A stretch of DNA of 12,871 nt from Acidocella sp. (GTDB lineage: Bacteria; Pseudomonadota; Alphaproteobacteria; Acetobacterales; Acetobacteraceae), in contig JAQNCU010000041.1 in the NCBI GenBank assembly GCA_029077775.1, forward strand, positions 1 through 12,871. Reading direction: 5' to 3'. The translations under genes and the position numbers were made by a program. How positions within the stretch are numbered: the first letter of the stretch is position 1; the number at the start of each line of letters is the position of its first letter. Below the pieces are notes generated by a model that made no database searches, was not told the DNA's origin, and worked only from the letters and a program-made list of their open reading frames with translations. This document shows positions 8,091-12,871 of the stretch, in pieces.

Positions 8091-9902
8091 ATGCTGACCA
8101 ATCATCCGTTGCTGGAGAAACGTCCAGCCGCTCCCGCTATCATGCTTGCCTTTCTGGCAGGCATCATCTCCTTCACCGCCATGGCTGTGATCCTGTTCCA
8201 GGAACTACCGCCCACAGGCTGGTATAACGACCATGCGTTTCCAGCCACGCTCGATTGGCTGCTGCCATATCTTGCCGGCAAGTTTCAGGATGCCTGGAAC
8301 GCCGCCTTCGGCATCAACCCATTCAGCCGCCTCTCTTGGGCGGCACATTCGGCTTTCACGCAAACCTTCCTGGCATTCGACCTCAAGTCGGATTGCGCAT
8401 TCCGTTTGGTTGTAGCCCTCCTCGCGGCCATCACCACCAGCCTGACGGCGGGTATTGCCTATTATCTTGCCACGGAACCCGTGGACGCGGTGAAGCACAT
8501 ATCTGGCCGCCGCCTATGGCGTGGTCATGCCGCTATAGTCCAGGCCCGCCAGGCGCTTCGTAAAGCCATCAGCCTATCCGGTCCCGGCCTCTTCATCGCG
8601 CCTGGCCTCACCATTGGCCGCAGCCATGAGGTCGAGCATACCGGCATTTTTGGCACCACTGGCGCTGGCAAGTCGATTATTATTCGTTCTCTTATCGCAC
8701 AAATAATCGAACGTGGAGATAAGCTTATCCTCCACGATACGAAAGGCGACGTGTTGGCCAGCCTGCCGACATCGGATTTTATGTTGCTCGCGCCGCAGGA
8801 TCAACGGAGCTACGCCTGGGATGTCGCGGCAGATGTTATCTCGGTGCAGGATGCAAGGGAACTCGCCACCCGCCTGATCCCGGACAGTCATGACCCGATG
8901 TGGGCGGCGGCGGCAAGGGAGGTGCTGACCGGTATCATCGTCTACCTTCAGCGCAACAGCCCCGGATTTTGGACCTGGCAGGATTTGTTCGATGTCGCGT
9001 TCCTTCCTGCCAGCCAACTGGTCTCGCTGCTGGAAACAGCCTATCCGTCCGCCGCACGTTTTGTTGAGCTGACTCCCGAAGGCCATCCCACGCGAACCTC
9101 TTTCGGTATCTTGGTGAATACCTGGGCGGAACTGGCCAGCGTGGTCCGGCCATTGGCGGATGCCTGGGGACAATGTCCGCCCGCACAACGCCTGTCCCTA
9201 CGACGCTGGCTGGCGGACCGCAACGATGGCCTTCCGAAGGTGCTCGTGCTGCAACGCTCACCTCGTTACCCGGCGTTGTCGGCTGCCTGGATCGGCGCAG
9301 CCATCGACTTCATCGCCTCTACCGCCGCCAGTCCGGAACTGCCCGATTCGCAGTCGCGCCGCATCTGGCTCATGCTCGATGAATTTCCGCAACTCGGAAA
9401 ACTGCGAGGCTTCCGGCAATTGCTCGAAGTTGGCCGCGCCAAGGGTATCGCGTGCGTCCTGGCGATGCAGGATTTTCAGCAACTGATTGCCCTCTATGGT
9501 GATACCGAAGCCAAAACCATCCTGAATCTGCTTGGCCTCAAAATCATCGGCAGAATGCCTGCCGGGCCTTCCGCCACGGCGGTCAGTGAGGAGTTGATCG
9601 GCAAGCGTGACGTTGCCTGGACGGAAATCTCTATCTCCTCCAGCGACGGAAAGACCACCCGCTCCTGGCAAAGCCATCGCGCCACGGTGCCGGTCGTCCC
9701 CACCGAGCAATTAGAGAGCCGCCTCGGGGTTGACCGCAAGGGCGTGCGCGCTTTGCTGTTGGGCCTCGGCGACGTCTATGAATTGCGCTGGCCGCTACTG
9801 TTCTGGCCCCGCCGCCGTCCTGAGACAGTGCCGAACAACAAAGCACCGGGCGCCACACCCGATGCCAATACCACCGCCAACACCACTCCCGCCAAAGACT
9901 GA
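8091..9902 (+). CDS. Type IV coupling protein (TrwB/TraD family)
   Basis: This 603-residue inner-membrane ATPase docks the relaxase-DNA complex to a type IV secretion channel and pumps the DNA strand. Two N-terminal membrane segments lie at about 17-36 and 105-125, with a periplasmic loop between them. Walker A GTTGAGKS is at 188-195, followed by LILHDTKGD. Walker B LMLDEF has D430 and E431. The segment LGKLRGFRQLLEVGRAKG after Walker B and the AMQDFQQL motif are typical of TrwB/TraD proteins. The C-terminus is proline- and threonine-rich. The ATG lies 10 nt after the previous stop, with GAGG overlapping that stop, so it is the third gene of the operon. No VirB/Tra mating-pair genes are in view, which fits mobilisation by a helper. 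The length lies between R388 TrwB and F TraD. The assignment is secure. Confidence 0.95.
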   Translation: MLTNHPLLEKRPAAPAIMLAFLAGIISFTAMAVILFQELPPTGWYNDHAFPATLDWLLPYLAGKFQDAWNAAFGINPFSRLSWAAHSAFTQTFLAFDLKSDCAFRLVVALLAAITTSLTAGIAYYLATEPVDAVKHISGRRLWRGHAAIVQARQALRKAISLSGPGLFIAPGLTIGRSHEVEHTGIFGTTGAGKSIIIRSLIAQIIERGDKLILHDTKGDVLASLPTSDFMLLAPQDQRSYAWDVAADVISVQDARELATRLIPDSHDPMWAAAAREVLTGIIVYLQRNSPGFWTWQDLFDVAFLPASQLVSLLETAYPSAARFVELTPEGHPTRTSFGILVNTWAELASVVRPLADAWGQCPPAQRLSLRRWLADRNDGLPKVLVLQRSPRYPALSAAWIGAAIDFIASTAASPELPDSQSRRIWLMLDEFPQLGKLRGFRQLLEVGRAKGIACVLAMQDFQQLIALYGDTEAKTILNLLGLKIIGRMPAGPSATAVSEELIGKRDVAWTEISISSSDGKTTRSWQSHRATVPVVPTEQLESRLGVDRKGVRALLLGLGDVYELRWPLLFWPRRRPETVPNNKAPGATPDANTTANTTPAKD

Positions 9903-9915
9903 CGGCTGTCCTCCG

Positions 9916-10164
9916 ATGAGGCGCCGCAAGTCTTTATACACTAGCCGCAGCCCTCCGGTTGTGGCAGCCTCGGACGGGGAGCCGACCCTTCGGGTGGTGG
10001 ATGATCTGCCACCCGAGATTCCGGTCACCCCTGCCGAAATCGATCTGCTGGCGAGGTTTTGCCGTGAGTTCCTTGAAGCCTATCTCCGCCCTGCCCCTGC
10101 TGAACCCGGCGCCGCGAGCAGCACTCTATCTCCGGGTCTCGACCGGAAGGCAGGCAGAAAATGA
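9916..10164 (+). CDS. Small conserved-looking protein overlapping the recombinase start
   Basis: This 82-residue reading frame begins 13 nt after the coupling protein stop and overlaps the recombinase by 101 nt in another frame. It has a basic N-terminus (MRRRKS), an acidic middle (RVVDDLPPEIPVTPAEIDLLARFCREFLEAYL) likely to form a helix, and a disordered basic tail. I recall small frames of the PPEIPVT-AEID type next to alphaproteobacterial serine recombinases, but this is from memory. The ribosome site is weak, so translation may be coupled to the upstream gene. Its own GAGG-containing codons serve as the ribosome site for the recombinase GTG. Function is unknown. Confidence 0.5.
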   Translation: MRRRKSLYTSRSPPVVAASDGEPTLRVVDDLPPEIPVTPAEIDLLARFCREFLEAYLRPAPAEPGAASSTLSPGLDRKAGRK

Positions 10165-11758
10165 CCTCTCCATCCCGGACCAGAAGCGTCAGGCGGAAGC
10201 CTACTGCCTGGCCAAGGGATGGGGGGTGGCGGAGAGTTTCGTGGAACCTGGCGCCTCCGCCACGGATGATCGCCGCCCAGAATTCCAGCGGCTCATGGAG
10301 GCGGCGACGGCCAAGCCACGCCGCTTCGACATTGTTCTGGTCCATTCCTTCAGCCGCTTCTTCCGCGACCATTTTGCTCTGGAATTCAACGTCCGCAAAC
10401 TGGCCAAGCAGGGAATCCGGCTGGTCTCTATCACCCAGGAACTGGGCGACGATCCCACCGCCATAATGATGCGCCAGATCATGGCGCTGTTTGACGAATA
10501 CCAGTCCAGGGAGAACGCCAAACACACGCTGCGGGCCATGAATGAGAATGCCCGCCAGGGCTTCTGGAATGGCGCCAAACCACCCTTTGGTTATCGCAGC
10601 GTTGAAGCTGAGCGCCGGGGGGAGAAAATCAAAAAACGCCTGGATATTGATCCCGTGCAGGCTGAGACCGTGCGGCTGATTTTTGATCTTTATCTCGACG
10701 GGGACGGGCAATCGGGTTCCCTCGGCCTAAAAGCCATCGTCAACCGTCTCAACGCCCAGGGCTATCGTACCCAGGCTGGGTCAAAGTTCTCCTGTAAATT
10801 CGTGCACGACGTTCTGACCCGCCCGGCCTATACTGGCACCCATTGCTTCAACACCACCGAGGCCAAGACCAAAAGGCAAAAGCCCGTCGATGAAGTCGTG
10901 ACCGTCGCCATTCCCACGATCATCCCCCAAGAGCGATTCGAGGAGGTGCAAATGCGGCTCCATGAGCGCGCGCCCCGCAAGACGGCGCCGCGCATCGTCA
11001 ACGGCCCCTGTTTGCTGACAGGCTTGGCGGTCTGCGCCACCTGCGGCGGCGGCATGACGCTGCGCACCGGCAAATGGGGACGTTACCGCTACTACACCTG
11101 CGCCACCCAAGCCCGGCAGGGCAAAACGGCCTGCAAGGGGCGCAGCATCCGCATGGATTTGCTCGACTCCCTGGTCATGGAGCACCTTGCCTCCCGGCTG
11201 CTGACGCCTGAGCGACTCGGCGTAATCCTCGAAGCTCTGCTCGCCCAGTACGCCGCCAACCAGAACAACGATGCGGCCCGGCTGGACTCTCTACGCAACG
11301 CCGCCCGCGAGGCAGAGCAAAAGGTCCAACGCCTCTATGCCGCCATCGAAAACGGTGTCGCCGACATCGCCGACATCACGCTCAAAGAGCGCCTCACCAC
11401 CCTCAAAGCCCAGCGCGATGAGACCAAGCGGCTGTGCGAGATGGCCGAGGGTCCGGCCATGGTGATCCCCACCATCACCGATGAGATGATCGACCACTTC
11501 GCCCATGATCTGCGGGCCAAGCTCCACAATGGCCCTATCGACCTGCGCAAAGCCTATCTCCAGGCCATCGTTGACCGTGTCGAGGTCGATAACACCGAAA
11601 TCCGTATCTTTGGGAGAAAAGACAAGCTGCTCAACCAGCTCATGTCAGACCGTCCGAAACCTGCGGGAAAAGTTCGCAGTTTTGGACGGGAATGGCGTCC
11701 CGTAGGGGATTCGAACCCCTGTTACCGCCGTGAGAGGGCGATAACTAGCGTCCCATAG
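10064..11758 (+). CDS. Large serine recombinase (resolvase/recombinase family)
   Basis: This 564-residue enzyme probably integrates or excises a mobile element. Its N-terminal resolvase domain has LYLRVSTGRQ with catalytic S26, HSFSRFFRD with R98 and R101, and the helix EYQSRENAKHT. A recombinase domain (about 160-310) and a zinc ribbon follow (C324, C327, C346, C357). A coiled coil at about 390-470 and a C-terminal basic region complete the large-serine-recombinase layout. GTG at 10064 is chosen because a GAGG site lies 7 nt before it and the catalytic domain starts soon after; the frame is open further upstream, but without a good start. Residues 544-559 (WRPVGDSNPCYRRERA) are encoded by the complement of a tRNA-Glu fragment, so the C-terminus has been formed by the attachment site. 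It is probably transcribed with the upstream genes. Confidence 0.93.
   Translation: MSSLKPISALPLLNPAPRAALYLRVSTGRQAENDLSIPDQKRQAEAYCLAKGWGVAESFVEPGASATDDRRPEFQRLMEAATAKPRRFDIVLVHSFSRFFRDHFALEFNVRKLAKQGIRLVSITQELGDDPTAIMMRQIMALFDEYQSRENAKHTLRAMNENARQGFWNGAKPPFGYRSVEAERRGEKIKKRLDIDPVQAETVRLIFDLYLDGDGQSGSLGLKAIVNRLNAQGYRTQAGSKFSCKFVHDVLTRPAYTGTHCFNTTEAKTKRQKPVDEVVTVAIPTIIPQERFEEVQMRLHERAPRKTAPRIVNGPCLLTGLAVCATCGGGMTLRTGKWGRYRYYTCATQARQGKTACKGRSIRMDLLDSLVMEHLASRLLTPERLGVILEALLAQYAANQNNDAARLDSLRNAAREAEQKVQRLYAAIENGVADIADITLKERLTTLKAQRDETKRLCEMAEGPAMVIPTITDEMIDHFAHDLRAKLHNGPIDLRKAYLQAIVDRVEVDNTEIRIFGRKDKLLNQLMSDRPKPAGKVRSFGREWRPVGDSNPCYRRERAITSVP
11650..11689 (+). other. Long stem-loop inside the recombinase 3' end, next to the tRNA fragment
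   Basis: CCGTCCGAAA (11650-11659) pairs with TTTTGGACGG (11680-11689), including one G-T pair. After a bulged C, CTGCG (11661-11665) pairs with CGCAG (11675-11679) around a 9-nt loop. This makes a 15-bp stem ending 3 bp before the tRNA CCA. No T-run follows, so termination is unlikely. It may be an arm of the attachment site bound by a recombinase. Confidence 0.5.
11693..11741 (-). other. 3' fragment of tRNA-Glu(CTC), probable attachment-site core
   Basis: On the minus strand this contains a 5-bp anticodon stem, the loop CTCTCAC with anticodon CTC, a 4-nt variable region, a T arm AGGGG-TTCGAAT-CCCCT, the acceptor 3' strand ACGGGAC, the discriminator G and CCA. The sequence 5' of it (11742-11767) can be forced into a cloverleaf, but it lacks the conserved T8 and A14 and has acceptor mismatches, so I call it a fragment and not a working tRNA. 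Integrases that use tRNA genes leave such 3' halves at the far end of an element or in its circular form. It lies between the serine recombinase and the tyrosine integrase remnant. Confidence 0.7.
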
Positions 11759-11816
11759 CGTTCGGGATTGTGCAATTAAACCATATATCTTCTCATTTAT
11801 ACGTCCCATGCCGTTC
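11696..11816 (+). repeat. Three direct repeats of CGTCCC(A/G)TAGCGTTC type at exact 53-bp spacing
   Basis: Copies begin at 11696 (CGTCCCGTAGGGGAT, the most divergent), 11749 (CGTCCCATAGCGTTC) and 11802 (CGTCCCATGCCGTTC). The second and third agree at 13 of 15 bases. The first lies in the tRNA acceptor arm. Both intervals are 53 bp, about five helical turns, and the bases between copies are unrelated. They may be arm-type binding sites for the tyrosine integrase. Confidence 0.45.
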
Positions 11817-11845
11817 TATGCCATACGGCACCGTTTATGCCGTAT
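11811..11845. repeat. Hairpin and short direct repeat upstream of the integrase remnant
   Basis: ATACGGCA (11823-11830) and TGCCGTAT (11838-11845) are a perfect 8-bp inverted repeat with a 7-nt loop. CCGTTCTATGCC (11811-11822) and CCGTTTATGCC (11831-11841) are near-identical direct repeats 20 bp apart. Such clusters occur in tyrosine-integrase attachment regions and in operators. The role here is open. Confidence 0.45.
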
Positions 11846-11898
11846 AGACACCGCACCCGATATGCGCCTATAAATCTCTCACGCGCACGGACGTCGAG

Positions 11899-11920
11899 GG
11901 GCATAGGGGGCATAGGGGGT
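11899..11920. repeat. Short 9-bp tandem repeat, G-rich
   Basis: The unit CATAGGGGG occurs at 11902-11910 and 11911-11919 and is followed by a degenerate TAT. The array lies about 55 nt before the integrase start. G-rich GGGGGCAT-type repeats near integrase genes may be arm-type binding sites; this is inference. Confidence 0.4.
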
Positions 11921-11973
11921 ATCATGACGGTTACGGAACAAAACGAGGCTCTTTTTGTCTCACGGTGCGAATA

Positions 11974-12429
11974 ATGCCTCGTAAAGCGAGAGACGAACGC
12001 CTCGATACCCGTGCCGCACGCTTGCGCCTGCCGGTGCGCCGGGAGCCGTATTTTCGAACCATTCAGGAAGGCCGCGCTATCGGCTATCGCCGCCTGCCGG
12101 GCGGCAAGGCTGGCACATGGGTTGCGCGGCACTTCGACCGCGACCGCGCCCCGCAACGCCTCTATCGCGCTCTGGGGGCCGCTGATGACATGCTCGATGC
12201 CGATGGCGTTTCGACCCTGACCTTCGCGCAAGCGCAGGCCGCCGCCGCCGCCTGGTTCGCCGACCTCGCACGGCAACATGGCCGCGCGGCCCCTGTAGTG
12301 ACCGTGCAGGCAATCATGGCTGATTACCTCGCCGATTACTCCGCTCGGGGCGGATGTGGGTCCGCCCCGGCGACTAGCCCCGAAAATGAGAGGATTAGAC
12401 CCAATGATCGAGGACGAGACGAAAAATAG
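11974..12429 (+). pseudogene. Truncated tyrosine integrase, N-terminal part only
   Basis: The 151-residue product matches only the start of alphaproteobacterial phage-type integrases: the N-terminal region RLPVRREPYF-EGRAIGYRR-GTWVARHFD, then ALGAADDMLDADGVSTLTFAQAQ, then the start of the core-binding domain, VQAIMADYLADY. The family should continue for about 250 more residues to the catalytic R-H-R-Y domain, and none of it follows. The resemblance ends at about codon 125 (12345), exactly where the hairpin at 12346 begins. The last 25 residues look like non-coding sequence read in frame. ATG at 11974 is used; GTG at 11965 is possible, and neither has a good ribosome site. It starts about 230 bp beyond the tRNA fragment, the usual place for an integrase. 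It is not catalytically competent as it stands. Confidence 0.8.
12346..12369. other. Strong GC-rich hairpin at the integrase break point
   Basis: CGGGGCGGA (12346-12354) and TCCGCCCCG (12361-12369) are perfect 9-bp complements around TGTGGG. There is no T-run on either side. It lies exactly where the integrase homology ends and 35 nt before the next gene, so it could be part of the 5' leader of the downstream gene or a recombination scar. Confidence 0.55.
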
Positions 12430-12871
12430 CACGATCGAGTGCGACGACAACCCTGCGGGCGACTGGGTGCGGGTGCCGCCGATCGACCGCATCGCCTGGG
12501 CGCGATTGTACGGCGAGTTGATGCAGATATCGGTCGATAATCGAGCCGGCATTGACCCGCCCGGTTGCCCACCTGGATTCATGGCGGCTGAAGCTGGTTT
12601 GCAGGCCGTTGTGCGGTTTCTCTCACAAGTCCCCGAACTGATGACGCCCGGCGCGGTCGCCCCCCTGTCGCGCCTCTCCGCCGCGATGGCCGATCTACGA
12701 GAGGGCCGCGCCCCGCCGCTGCTCGCCCCTCGCCCCAAACCGCACCGCGCCTCGCGATGCTCCCACGACGCCGCCGTAGTCGGCTTCGCCGCGCGCTGCA
12801 TGAGCGAGCTCATGGAGGCAGCCACCCCGGCCCCACAAGCAGCGAAGGCAGTTGCCGCCGCACTGATTGCC
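12404..12871 (+). CDS. Unknown protein, 3' end outside the window
   Basis: This frame is open from ATG 12404 to the window edge (156 codons, no stop), with a GAGAGGA ribosome-site-like sequence about 9 nt upstream. The family is not one I can name. The N-terminus is acidic and polar (MIEDETKNSTIECDDN). It is followed by AGDWVRVPPIDRIAWARLYGELMQ, a helical and aromatic-rich block, then PPGCPPGFMAAEAGLQAVVRFLSQVPEL, and an Ala/Pro-rich basic stretch with LAPRPKPHRASR. No membrane segment is seen. The regular GC-rich third-base pattern supports real coding over the 342-codon opposite-strand frame at the same place. It lies directly behind the truncated integrase, so it probably belongs to the second mobile element. 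Function is unknown. Confidence 0.75.
   Translation, partial: MIEDETKNSTIECDDNPAGDWVRVPPIDRIAWARLYGELMQISVDNRAGIDPPGCPPGFMAAEAGLQAVVRFLSQVPELMTPGAVAPLSRLSAAMADLREGRAPPLLAPRPKPHRASRCSHDAAVVGFAARCMSELMEAATPAPQAAKAVAAALIA

Noticed and set aside
11693..11768. Complete, working tRNA-Glu gene
   Set aside because: A cloverleaf can be drawn with a 4-bp D stem and 5 of 7 acceptor pairs, but conserved T8 and A14 are missing and the acceptor ends mismatch; only the 3' two thirds look like real tRNA.
11797..12825. 342-codon open frame on the minus strand
   Set aside because: It lies opposite the integrase remnant and the 12404 gene, its product is Arg/Ser/Gly-rich with no motif, and it runs through hairpins and repeats.

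Overview
The window reads as part of a mobilisable genetic element in an alphaproteobacterium, perhaps a member of the Acetobacteraceae. That placement is an inference from GC-rich coding sequence, from the style of the relaxase, serine recombinase and integrase proteins, and from a tRNA-Glu fragment; no chromosomal housekeeping gene is present to confirm it. The stretch from about 5130 to 6600 is visibly richer in A+T than the rest.

Layout. Positions 1-248 hold four 22-23 bp repeats around TGATCGCGATCA that look like the end of an insertion sequence, possibly IS21 family. On the minus strand follow hsdM (249-1751, type I methyltransferase subunit, with no hsdS or hsdR in view) and, upstream of it, a MobF relaxase-helicase (1839-4442). 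A control region (about 4443-4651) contains an RBS-hiding hairpin for the relaxase, a strong candidate origin of transfer (hairpin GCACC-AGA-GGTGC followed 8 nt later by a GGTGT/GG nick-like site), and a TATAAT promoter flanked by inverted repeats. Rightward genes are a small helix-turn-helix-like protein (4652-5131), an unknown AT-hook protein (5272-6381) ending in a textbook terminator, and a tight operon of a ParA-like ATPase with an altered P-loop (6607-7449), a single-pass membrane protein with a LysM-like tail (7442-8080) and a TrwB/TraD-type coupling protein (8091-9902).

Next come a small overlapping ORF (9916-10164) and a large serine recombinase (10064-11758). The last codons of the recombinase are read from the complement of a 3' tRNA-Glu(CTC) fragment (11693-11741). 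Beyond this junction are repeats and hairpins, a truncated tyrosine integrase (11974-12429) and the start of an unknown gene that leaves the window (12404-12871).

How it works together. The relaxase, oriT and coupling protein make a transfer module with no mating-pair-formation genes in view, so the element is probably mobilised by a helper secretion system unless those genes lie outside. The DNA-binding and ParA-like genes placed on the leading side of oriT recall stbABC of R388, which links segregation to conjugation. A 11-bp direct and 15-bp inverted motif shared by the two AT-rich intergenic regions suggests common control of the AT-hook gene and the ParA-coupling operon. The orphan hsdM lies just downstream of the relaxase and could protect the incoming DNA if partner subunits exist elsewhere. 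The right-hand end is a junction between two mobile elements at a tRNA-derived attachment site.
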